A program made the translations under genes and the position numbers. DNA of 10,165 nt from an uncultured Collinsella sp. Lineage in GTDB: Bacteria > Actinomycetota > Coriobacteriia > Coriobacteriales > Coriobacteriaceae. Under the pieces are notes generated by a model, which was given only the letters and a program-made list of their open reading frames with translations, was not told the DNA's origin and ran no database searches. The stretch spans positions 1 to 10,165 of the forward strand of contig CABSBK010000017.1 of NCBI GenBank assembly GCA_902475865.1. The letters are read 5' to 3'. Within the stretch, counting starts at the first letter, position 1. Every line of letters starts with the position of its first letter. This document shows, piece after piece, positions 1 to 6,128 of this stretch.

Positions 1-196
1 CTTCGGTTTTGCTGCGAAAAAATGCGGATGCTTCGGGGGTCCAATTTTGCTCGTTCACTTCGCGGAAAACCATTCACCTTCAATTTGCTGGAGAGGGGAG
101 GGCTCCCTCTTTGGCGTCACGGATGTACATCGCGGCGGGCGGATCGCCAGAAGCCGGCTGGTCCGCACCATAAGATTTCCAAAAAGTTAACCTTTG
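1..196. other. Non-coding upstream region with two hairpins
   Basis: I see no convincing gene here. The short open frame at 22-213 has no ribosome binding site and a low-complexity Arg-rich product. Two hairpins are visible. AGAGGG (92-97) pairs with CCCTCT (105-110), followed by only three T, so it could be a weak terminator for a gene to the left. GCGGA plus CCAG (139-143, 147-150) pairs with CTGG plus TCCGC (158-166), with a three-base bulge. Their function is unknown. Confidence 0.5.
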
Positions 197-225
197 TTGA
201 CCTTAATAGTTAGATAAACTAAACT
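197..225 (+). promoter_or_regulatory. Promoter of the DUF6110/P-type ATPase unit, with overlapping dyad
   Basis: TTGACC (197-202) and TAAACT (220-225) are spaced by exactly 17 bases, which fits a sigma-70 type promoter. The spacer and -10 contain an inverted repeat, TAGTT (207-211) and AACTA (217-221), in an AT-rich patch. A repressor bound there would block the -10. The GTTAG core and A-rich right half loosely resemble DtxR/MntR-family boxes, with about half of the positions matching. That would suit a metal transporter but is inference only. Confidence 0.55.
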
Positions 226-263
226 CTTTTCCAAAAGTGTGCTCGAGCAAACTTATTTACTCG

Positions 264-296
264 GGTGCTAAGGCACCACGCCGCATCCAATGCGGC
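264..296 (+). promoter_or_regulatory. Two tandem hairpins in the 5' leader
   Basis: GGTGC (264-268) pairs with GCACC (273-277) across a four-base loop. GCCGCAT (280-286) pairs with ATGCGGC (290-296) across a three-base loop. They lie back to back and end two bases before the Shine-Dalgarno sequence at 299-304. They may tune translation or mRNA stability of the first gene. I do not recognise a known riboswitch. Confidence 0.4.
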
Positions 297-312
297 AAAA
301 GGGAGAAAAAAC

Positions 313-558
313 ATGAAGAAGTCGACGTTTAACACCCTGCTTGTCGGTGGCGGTTTTCTGCTCGGTACGGCTGGCATCAAGCTGCTCACCAGCGCTCCGG
401 TAAAGAATGCCTGCGTGCAGGGTATCGCGTGCGGCATGCGCATCAAGAATGGCTACCAGGACATGGTCGAGCAGGCCAAGGCCGAGGTCGACGATATGGT
501 TGCCGAGGCTGCCTACATCACCCAGAGCGAGGCCGCCGCTGACGAGGCGGCCGAGTAA
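313..558 (+). CDS. DUF6110-like small membrane-anchored protein
   Basis: An 81-residue protein. The ATG at 313 is preceded by AGGGAG (299-304) at a normal distance, so I prefer it over the upstream in-frame start at 265. Residues about 7-26 are Gly-rich and hydrophobic, probably one transmembrane or membrane-associated helix. Two cysteines (C34, C40) follow it, then an amphipathic, acidic, Ala/Glu-rich helical tail from about residue 45. This layout matches my recollection of DUF6110 proteins, which often sit directly upstream of P1B-type ATPases. Its biochemical role is unknown to me. It may be a metal-binding, assembly or regulatory partner of the pump. The stop at 556-558 is only 18 bases from the ATPase start, so the two genes are almost certainly cotranscribed. 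Confidence 0.65.
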   Translation: MKKSTFNTLLVGGGFLLGTAGIKLLTSAPVKNACVQGIACGMRIKNGYQDMVEQAKAEVDDMVAEAAYITQSEAAADEAAE

Positions 559-576
559 CGCTCCCAGGCACAAACT

Positions 577-2652
577 ATGAGATTCTCGATTATTAGCGAG
601 ATCCCCGGCAGGACCCGTCTTCAATTGGCGGGTCCTGTGCCAGAGAGCGATCTCGATGCGCTTCTTAAGCTTGGCGGCGAAATCGACGGCGTGCGCAAAG
701 TGCGCGTATATGGCCGCATTGGCCAGATGGCGCTGGAGTACGACGAGCCGCGCCGCGCGAGCGTGCTCGACGCCTTGGGCGCACTCGATGCTCAAGCTAT
801 CGCCGATGCCAAGTCGGGCTACGTGATGCAACTCGAGCCGCGCAAGCGCAAACTCGTTATGGACCTGGCGACACTCGTCGGTGCCCATTACGCACGTCGC
901 TGGTTCTTGCCGACGCCTCTGCGTGCGGTGTTTGTTGTGGCCGGTTACATGACCTTTTTGCGTGCCGCGCTCCACGAGCTCGCGCAGCCGCGCCTGACCG
1001 TTCCTGTGCTTGACGCTTCGGCCATCGGCATTTCGTTCGTCAAGCGTGATATCGACACCGCGGGCCAGACAATGTTTCTGCTCAACGTGGGCGAGCTGCT
1101 CGAGGACTACACCCGCGCCATGAGCGAAAACGAGCTCATCAACTCGCTGCTCGATGTGCCCGACAAGGCGCAGAAAGTGGTCGGCGACACCGAGGTGAGC
1201 GTTGCCGCCACCGAGCTTGAGCCCGGCGACTTGGTAGCCGTGCGCACCGGCATGTCCATCTGCATTGACGGCGTGGTCGAGCAGGGAAGCGCCATGGTCA
1301 ACCAGGCGACCCTGACCGGCGAGCCGCTTGCCGTTGAGCGCAGCGCAGGCGACGACGTGTTCGCCGGAACCGTCGTGGAAGATGGCAGCATCTTGGTGCG
1401 CGTGCGCGCCAACACGGCTCAGACTAAGCTCCGCTCGATCGTCTCGCTCGTGCAGACGGCCGACTCGCTCAAGTCCGAGGGTCAGTCGCATATGGAGGAC
1501 CTCGCCAACAAGATCGTCCCGTGGAACTTCTTGCTCGCGGGCCTTGTCGCTCTCACCACACGTAGCCTCATCAAGACTTCGGCGGCGTTGATGGTCGACT
1601 ACTCGTGTGCACTCAAGCTCACGGGTTCCGTCGCCGTCATGACCGCCATGAGCGATGCCGCCAAGATGGGCGTGATGGTCAAGGGCGCGAAGTACTTTGA
1701 GTCGTTTGCCAAGGCCGACACCATTGTGTTTGATAAGACCGGTACGCTCACCGAGGCGCAGCCGCGTCTTGCCTGCGTACTTACCACCGATGGCTGGAGC
1801 GAGGACGAGATCCTGCGCCTTTCCGCTTGTTTGGAGGAACATTTTCCGCATCCGGTGGCGCGTGCTGTGGTCAATGCTGCACGCGAGCGTGGGCTCGAGC
1901 ACCGCGAGCGCCATGCCGCCGTCGAGTACATCGTGGCACACGGCATCGCTTCGTCCATTGAGGGGCGTCGCGCCATCATCGGTTCCGCGCACTTTGTATT
2001 TGAGGACGAGGGTGCGCGGCTCGAGTCCGACATCAAGGAGCAAATCGAGTCCCAGATGCAGGGCCTGTCGCCGCTGTATCTGGCGGTTGATGGCAAGGTC
2101 GTCGGCGTGCTCGGTATCGAGGATCCGCTCAAGCCCGGGGTCCGTGAGGCCATCGCCGACCTGCATGCGCTGGGCGTCAAGCATGTCGTTATGCTCACGG
2201 GCGATTCGGAGCGCACGGCCGAGCGCATTGCGCGCGAGGCGGGTATCGACGAGTTTAAGGCCGAACTGCTGCCCGAGGACAAGTACGCCTATGTGGAGCG
2301 CATTAAGCGCGAGGGGCGCCACGTTGCCATGGTGGGCGACGGCGTCAACGACTCACCGGCGCTGGGCCTGGCCGATGTGGGTCTGGCCATGGGCGGTGGA
2401 AGCGACATCGCCAAGGAGGTCGCCGACATCATCCTGACCGACACGGATCTCGCCGCGATCGTGCGCCTGCGCCGCATGAGCCAGGGCCTCATTGATCGTC
2501 TGACGAGCTCCTACTCTAAGGTGATGCTCACCAACTCAGCGCTCCTGGCGCTGGGCATTACCGGCGCGGTTACCCCGCAAGCGTCTTCGCTGCTGCACAA
2601 CGGCTCGACGATTGCCTACAGCCTGAGCAACGCGAAGGCATATCTGCGCTAG
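577..2652 (+). CDS. P1B-type (heavy-metal) ATPase with atypical Y-S-C membrane motif
   Basis: A 691-residue membrane pump that should couple ATP hydrolysis to metal transport. Residues 1-75 look like a ferredoxin-fold HMA-type domain (PGRTR at 10-14) without the CxxC metal site. Hydrophobic segments lie near 110-132, 141-178, 313-330, 334-356 and the C-terminus. The P-type hallmarks are all present: TGE 247-249 (actuator), DKTGT with phosphorylated D386, HP 425-426 (nucleotide-binding mark of P1B pumps), TGD 541-543, GDGVND 587-592 and HNGST 674-678. The membrane motif usually reading CPC or SPC is Y342-S343-C344, and the later ATP proline is also Ser. The transported ion therefore cannot be read off; Fe, Mn or another divalent ion is a guess. 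No strong Shine-Dalgarno precedes ATG 577, so translation is probably coupled to the upstream gene. A strong terminator follows. Confidence 0.88.
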   Translation: MRFSIISEIPGRTRLQLAGPVPESDLDALLKLGGEIDGVRKVRVYGRIGQMALEYDEPRRASVLDALGALDAQAIADAKSGYVMQLEPRKRKLVMDLATLVGAHYARRWFLPTPLRAVFVVAGYMTFLRAALHELAQPRLTVPVLDASAIGISFVKRDIDTAGQTMFLLNVGELLEDYTRAMSENELINSLLDVPDKAQKVVGDTEVSVAATELEPGDLVAVRTGMSICIDGVVEQGSAMVNQATLTGEPLAVERSAGDDVFAGTVVEDGSILVRVRANTAQTKLRSIVSLVQTADSLKSEGQSHMEDLANKIVPWNFLLAGLVALTTRSLIKTSAALMVDYSCALKLTGSVAVMTAMSDAAKMGVMVKGAKYFESFAKADTIVFDKTGTLTEAQPRLACVLTTDGWSEDEILRLSACLEEHFPHPVARAVVNAARERGLEHRERHAAVEYIVAHGIASSIEGRRAIIGSAHFVFEDEGARLESDIKEQIESQMQGLSPLYLAVDGKVVGVLGIEDPLKPGVREAIADLHALGVKHVVMLTGDSERTAERIAREAGIDEFKAELLPEDKYAYVERIKREGRHVAMVGDGVNDSPALGLADVGLAMGGGSDIAKEVADIILTDTDLAAIVRLRRMSQGLIDRLTSSYSKVMLTNSALLALGITGAVTPQASSLLHNGSTIAYSLSNAKAYLR

Positions 2653-2676
2653 CAGACGTGTTCGCCCACGTTATCT

Positions 2677-2722
2677 GGCCTGCGCCCAGACGGCATCGGT
2701 GTCGTCTGGGCGCAGGTCTTTT
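2677..2722 (+). terminator. Rho-independent terminator after the ATPase gene
   Basis: The left arm CCTGCGCCCAGACGGC (2679-2694) pairs with 2701-2716 over 16 bp, including one G-T wobble, around a six-base loop. TCTTTT follows. It ends the ATPase transcript and insulates the toxin-antitoxin locus. Confidence 0.9.
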
Positions 2723-2726
2723 GCAT

Positions 2727-2773
2727 TTGACCATTTGCTAGCTTCTCTACATAGTGTCGCTAGCGGTGCTAGC
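2727..2773 (+). promoter_or_regulatory. Promoter and likely operator of the toxin-antitoxin locus
   Basis: TTGACC (2727-2732) and CATAGT (2750-2755) are 17 bases apart, a plausible promoter. Three copies of the palindrome GCTAGC lie at 2737-2742, 2759-2764 and 2768-2773, one inside the spacer and two just downstream of the -10. RelB-type antitoxins carry a ribbon-helix-helix DNA-binding fold and usually repress their own promoter at short palindromes. These repeats are the natural candidate operator. That assignment is inference. Confidence 0.5.
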
Positions 2774-2795
2774 ATTTGAAGGGAGCGGAATCAAC

Positions 2796-3149
2796 GTGGG
2801 TGCTGTTAGCGGCATGGCGCAGGTGAACGTTCGCGTAGATCGCCAGGTCAAGAACCGTGCCGAGGAGGCGCTGCGGCTTTCGGGCGGGTCACTGCCCGAG
2901 CTCATCAAAAAGGTGGTGGCCAAGGTCGCGCAGGGTGGCGGGCAGTGCGAGGAAGTGCTTGCGGCCGTCGACGACCGGCAGCAGACCGTCGCGCCCGATA
3001 CTCCGTTCGCCGCATCATGGGCAGCGGCAGACCGGCTTTATGCAGATTTGGGCATCGCTGCGTCGCCCGTATCCGACGATCGCGATTGGGACGCAATCTA
3101 TTCCGAAGCCATGGACGAGCGCTATCGCCAAAAGGGGATGATCCTGTGA
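2796..3149 (+). CDS. RelB/DinJ-family antitoxin (ribbon-helix-helix)
   Basis: About 117 residues from GTG 2796, chosen because AAGGGAG (2779-2785) lies 10 bases upstream. ATG 2814 has no ribosome binding site, and the earlier GTG 2754 would overlap the promoter. The N-terminal segment starting VNVRVDRQVKNRAEEAL has the RelB/DinJ pattern: a short beta strand followed by two helices, used for dimerisation and operator binding. The C-terminal part (DWDAIYSEAMDERY region) is acidic and probably wraps and neutralises the toxin. The stop overlaps the toxin start (GTGA, 3146-3149), the typical antitoxin-first arrangement with translational coupling. The partner is a PIN-domain protein, not a RelE-type toxin, a pairing seen in actinobacterial and clostridial loci. 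Confidence 0.75.
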   Translation: MGAVSGMAQVNVRVDRQVKNRAEEALRLSGGSLPELIKKVVAKVAQGGGQCEEVLAAVDDRQQTVAPDTPFAASWAAADRLYADLGIAASPVSDDRDWDAIYSEAMDERYRQKGMIL

Positions 3150-3661
3150 GCGGGTCTCCCCTCAAAATAATGGGGGACGCTAACGGAGGGGTTGATTCGT
3201 TTTGCGTCGACCATGCCGAGTCGCTTGCCGCGCGTGCGTTTATTGGGCAGGCGACGGAGACGGGGGCGTTGCTGTTCTTTCCGGTGCATATCGCTAAGGA
3301 CGTACTGTACGTTGTCCAACACGAGCTGAAGCGTAGCGTTCTTGCCGGCGGGGGAGCGCTCGACGAGGCTTCTGCCCGAGCAATTGGCGATGCGGCACTG
3401 GCGTTCGTTCGGAATATGACCGAAAACGCTATGGCCGTGGGCGCTGATGCATCCGATCTGTAGCTAGCCGCCAAATACTTAACGCTCCATCACGATTACG
3501 AGGACAACTTGGTGCTCGCCGCGCGCAAGCGTGCGCAGGTCGATTACTTGGTGACCAACGATCGCAAGCTGCTCGAACATGCCGATCTTGCAGCAAAGAC
3601 CCCGCGCCAAATGATGCCGATTCTTGCTTTGGCCGAACGCGGCGGCGCGGCTATCGGTTGA
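3146..3661 (+). pseudogene. VapC-like PIN-domain toxin interrupted by an in-frame TAG
   Basis: From GTG 3146 the frame runs 105 codons to TAG at 3461-3463, then stays open in the same frame to TGA 3659-3661. Both halves look like parts of one PIN-domain ribonuclease. The first half has the start-of-domain D-x-N (GDANGGVD, residues 11-13 and D17), then HIAKDVLYVVQHEL, which matches the family's ITDIYYIL-type segment. The second half has DYED followed by TNDRK, the classic C-terminal acidic and TND motifs. PIN toxins cut RNA using these acidic residues, so the 105-residue product lacks part of the active site and should be inactive. TAG may be a true nonsense mutation, a sequencing error, or rarely read through. 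TAG is an ordinary stop elsewhere in the window (ATPase, phospholipase and EIIA genes), so genome-wide recoding is unlikely. Confidence 0.75.
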
Positions 3662-3719
3662 CGAGAACTGTTTGCGAACCTCTTGGATGACGATGCGCCA
3701 AGGGACCCGCGTCTGCTAT

Positions 3720-4154
3720 TTACAAAAGCGCGGCCTTAATGGCGGGGCTTTCTGCGAACTGCTCGGCTGCCTTTTCGTCGGAATCGTTTAGTGCTGCCAG
3801 ACTGCGGTAGACCCACTCGTTGACCTGGGTGTTCTTAACGCCAGCGGTCTGCATAAGGGCGCCTACCTCGCGGATTGCTGCGAGCAGATCGGCTTTGGGA
3901 CCCACGAGCTCGACCTCGATGCCGTGGTAGGCGGCCACGCCGCGGTTCTCACTTACGTGGTCGATAAAGCCCTCGACGGTCTCAAGCTGCTGGGCGAGAG
4001 CCGCATCATCGTCAGCGTCCAGCGCAACAAGGGCGTTCGAAACCGTGAGAGCGGGATGTCCGCAGGGGACAAAGCCTTCGATGACATCCATGGCTTCGGT
4101 AATGGTTGAGCCCAGACCTGCGAGGGCATTGATGAGTTGCTGTTTGGTATCCAT
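3720..4154 (-). CDS. Hypothetical acidic helical protein
   Basis: A 144-residue protein on the minus strand. ATG (complement of 4152-4154) is preceded by AAAGGA (complement of 4160-4165), a good Shine-Dalgarno with a five-base spacing. A TATATT -10-like box lies at the complement of 4191-4196, without a clear -35. I do not recognise the family. The sequence is rich in Ala, Glu, Asp and Leu, without signal peptide or membrane segments, and probably forms a mostly helical cytoplasmic protein. It has one cysteine, in FVPCGHPAL near residue 31. It converges on the toxin gene, with no clear terminator between them. The good ribosome binding site and coding-like composition support a real gene. No function can be assigned. 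Confidence 0.7.
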   Translation of the reverse strand: MDTKQQLINALAGLGSTITEAMDVIEGFVPCGHPALTVSNALVALDADDDAALAQQLETVEGFIDHVSENRGVAAYHGIEVELVGPKADLLAAIREVGALMQTAGVKNTQVNEWVYRSLAALNDSDEKAAEQFAESPAIKAALL

Positions 4155-4392
4155 AACGGTCCTTTCGACGGGTCAATTTTGCTTGGCGAAAATATACGTG
4201 ACGTGATCGGTAGCAAAAGTGCGAAGTGCGGCGCACATTAGGGTCTTCACAGCTCGTGCATAGAGCAGCTGTCTGCCTTTAGAACGTGGTAAGATAGCTA
4301 TCCACGAGCGGGGCTCACCCGCGTGTTCCTTGAAAAGTCGACGGTTATCGGGTGTTTGCAGGCCAGATACCATCCAGACTTTCCCAACATTC

Positions 4393-4756
4393 GGGGGCGA
4401 CTGGTTTCGACACGATAGCTCTGAGAGAGGAAGCAAGCCGAGGTCTCCTCGCCTCGTTAAACAGGGGTACCGTCAAATTGAATTGACAACAACTCTTCTT
4501 TTGAGCCTATGGCTCTCGCTGCTTAGTTTATAGCGGCGCGTCAACCCGGTGATTTCCCCGACACCGGCGCGACGTCATTTTAGGGGAATGCTCCTGCGCA
4601 CGTAATCGGTATGGCGCAGGCTAAGACCGAACCGGTTAGGACGCCGCGAGCATGTCGCTGCGCGCAAAGCGTCCGAGACTAAACCAGCGACTGAGCTTGG
4701 AGATGCCAATCAGGGGGCTTTCGTGGACCGGAGTTCGATTCTCCGCGCCTCCACCA
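4393..4756 (+). ncRNA. ssrA: Transfer-messenger RNA (tmRNA)
   Basis: A 364-nt RNA that rescues stalled ribosomes: it is charged with alanine, then templates a degradation tag. The 5' end GGGGGCG (4393-4399) pairs with CGCCTCC (4746-4752), followed by A and an encoded CCA (4754-4756). The third pair is G-T, matching the G3-U70 identity element for alanyl-tRNA synthetase. The D-arm-like CTGGTTTCGACA and the T-arm GGAGTTCGATTCTCC are clear. A pseudoknot is suggested by ATTTCCCC (near 4550) and GGGGAAT (near 4583). The tag frame is GAC 4485 to TAG 4524-4526 and reads DNNSSFEPMALAA, giving ADNNSSFEPMALAA with the tmRNA alanine. An in-frame TGA two codons before GAC fixes the resume site to ATT or GAC. 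TAAGAT at 4290-4295 is a possible -10 box for a longer precursor; the -35 is unclear. Confidence 0.95.
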
Positions 4757-4764
4757 ATAGTTAC

Positions 4765-4798
4765 AAGCAGGTAGGTAAACGCACCTACCTGCTTTTTT
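4765..4798 (+). terminator. Rho-independent terminator of ssrA
   Basis: AAGCAGGTAGGT (4765-4776) pairs perfectly with ACCTACCTGCTT (4783-4794) around a six-base loop. The run of six T (4793-4798) follows immediately. This is a textbook terminator nine bases after the tmRNA CCA end. Confidence 0.95.
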
Positions 4799-5152
4799 AT
4801 TACTTACAGATACCGCGGAGAATCGAACTCTATGCAGGGCGCGGGCGTAAAGAAAACGCGTAAGCGTTTTTAGCCCGCGGGCGAGGACGCCGGCAGGCGG
4901 CCGAAGCCGGTGCGGGTTCGCGAAGCGAACACGCGGATTCTCCGCGCAATGCCTCAACCCTATATAGATGCGATGTTATCGAATCTCAGCCTGCCATGCG
5001 CCGCATCAACGCAGACCGGGATGCACTTTCCCGGCGGCAACTCATACTCTGGGGTTGGCTTGACCGCCCCGCCCCCTTAACTCCAAAACCCGTGCGCTCT
5101 CCTCCGTAAAACTGGGTAGAAGAAAGCCAAAACGCAATCGCAGGAGGTCAAT
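4799..5152. other. Intergenic region, structured, no gene
   Basis: No plausible gene lies here. Besides the T-arm repeats there is a compound hairpin: CGCGGGC and GCCCGCG (about 4840-4880) enclose AAAACGC and GCGTTTT. A second hairpin, GTTCGC and GCGAAC, lies at about 4916-4930, and a short CCGGG/CCCGG stem at about 5016-5034. TATATA at 4961-4966 could be a -10 box for the phospholipase gene, but no good -35 stands in front of it. TTGACC at 5060-5065 has no matching -10. Confidence 0.5.
4814..4947. repeat. Inverted and direct copies of the tmRNA T-arm flanking a GC-rich segment
   Basis: CGCGGAGAATCGAACTC (4814-4830) is a perfect 17-base reverse complement of tmRNA 4731-4747. GATTCTCCGCGC (4936-4947) is a perfect 12-base direct copy of tmRNA 4737-4748. 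The two flank about 105 bases and form an inverted pair with each other over 11 bp. The 3' end of ssrA is a common integration target, so these could be scars of past insertion. Alternatively they form a structural repeat. No integrase or other mobile gene is present. Confidence 0.6.
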
Positions 5153-6031
5153 ATGACTGCAGAAGATAGGGCAAAGAACGCCGGCAAAGTCGCGCTCGTT
5201 TTGGAGGGCGGCAGCTTCCGCGGGCAATTTACTGCAGGCGTGCTTGACGTTCTCATGGAGGCCGGCGTCGAGATTCCGGCGGTATATGGCGTATCGGCCG
5301 GCGCCCTCAACGGCGTGAACTACAAGTCGCACCAGATCGGCCGTGCCAACCGCATCAACCTGGCTTTCTGCAACGACAGCCGCTACATGGGCGCTGCGTC
5401 GTTTGCGTCCACGGGCTCTATCGTCGGCTACGACTTTATCTTCAACGATGTCCAGGACCGCCTAGACCCCTTCGATAACGAGACGTTCGACGCGAGCCCC
5501 ATCGAGATGTACGCCGTTGCGACGGACATGCTCTTTGGAACCGCCACGTACCTGCCGGTCAAAAGCGCCGTGCTCGACCTCGATGCTGTGCGCGCCTCGA
5601 CGTCGCTGCCGCTGGTGACGCCGCCGGTCGAGATTGACGGGCACAAATACGTCGACGGCGGCGTAGCCGATTCGGTCCCTATCGAGCATGTGCTCGAGGA
5701 GGCGGGCTTCGACCGTGCGGTCGTTATCGTTACGCAGGACCGCTCATACGAGAAAAAGCCTTACGAGTTTATGCCCGCCGCGCGCGCCCGCTATGCCGAC
5801 TACCCCTACCTGCTCGAGGCTATCGAGACGCGCCACGATCTCTATAACATCCAGCGCATGCACCTGTGGAAGTATGAGCGCGAGGGCCGCGCGCTGGTCG
5901 TTGCTCCGCAAAAGCCGGTCGAGGTCGGCCACGTTGAGCACGATCCAGCAAAGCTCCTCGACCTGTATATTCAGGGCCGCCAGGAGGCAAAGCGATTGCT
6001 GGGAGATATCGAGGCGTTTGTCGAGCGCTAG
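5153..6031 (+). CDS. Patatin-like phospholipase (YjjU/RssA-type)
   Basis: A 292-residue serine acyl hydrolase of the patatin family, expected to cleave acyl chains from phospholipids or related esters. All catalytic landmarks are present. The Gly-rich oxyanion loop is EGGSFRG (residues 18-24). The nucleophile elbow GVSAG has S48. D168 in DGGVADSVP completes the Ser-Asp dyad. The C-terminal part (HLWKYEREGRALVVAP region) resembles the bacterial YjjU-type branch. No signal peptide is visible, so a cytoplasmic or membrane-peripheral location is likely. AGGAGG (5142-5147) lies five bases before ATG 5153, a very strong ribosome binding site. The gene appears monocistronic: a structured gap precedes it and the ribosomal promoter follows. 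I see no clear terminator after it, so some readthrough into rplM is possible. The substrate is unknown. Confidence 0.9.
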   Translation: MTAEDRAKNAGKVALVLEGGSFRGQFTAGVLDVLMEAGVEIPAVYGVSAGALNGVNYKSHQIGRANRINLAFCNDSRYMGAASFASTGSIVGYDFIFNDVQDRLDPFDNETFDASPIEMYAVATDMLFGTATYLPVKSAVLDLDAVRASTSLPLVTPPVEIDGHKYVDGGVADSVPIEHVLEEAGFDRAVVIVTQDRSYEKKPYEFMPAARARYADYPYLLEAIETRHDLYNIQRMHLWKYEREGRALVVAPQKPVEVGHVEHDPAKLLDLYIQGRQEAKRLLGDIEAFVER

Positions 6032-6094
6032 CGTCGCGACGTCATGACCCATGGACGACATGTGCAGAAACTCTGGTCGGAGCCAAAATACCTG

Positions 6095-6122
6095 TTGACT
6101 CGTACGGCGAGCGGGGTAATAT
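6095..6122 (+). promoter_or_regulatory. Promoter of the rplM-rpsI operon
   Basis: TTGACT (6095-6100) and TAATAT (6117-6122) are separated by 16 bases. Transcription should start near 6129, giving a leader of about 60 bases before rplM. A near-consensus promoter is expected for ribosomal protein genes. Confidence 0.75.
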
Positions 6123-6128
6123 GGACGG

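Noticed and set aside
268..2322. 684-codon open frame on the minus strand opposite the ATPase gene
   Set aside because: It is a shadow produced by the GC-rich codons of the ATPase. The plus-strand protein has every P-type motif, and the antisense product shows no recognisable domain.
3461..3463. TAG in the toxin as a recoded amino acid such as pyrrolysine
   Set aside because: TAG ends the ATPase (2650-2652), phospholipase (6029-6031), EIIA (9057-9059) and tmRNA tag (4524-4526) frames normally, and no recoding machinery is in the window.
4679..4957. 92-codon minus-strand open frame containing WWRRGESNSGPRK
   Set aside because: It reads antisense through the tmRNA 3' end. The GESNSGP string is a familiar false peptide from the reverse strand of tRNA-like T-arms.
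2648..6033. GCTAGC as a genome-wide rare signal with regulatory meaning at every site
   Set aside because: Copies at 2648-2653 and 6028-6033 arise from a GCGC codon context plus a TAG stop. Only the cluster of three at 2737-2773 is notable.
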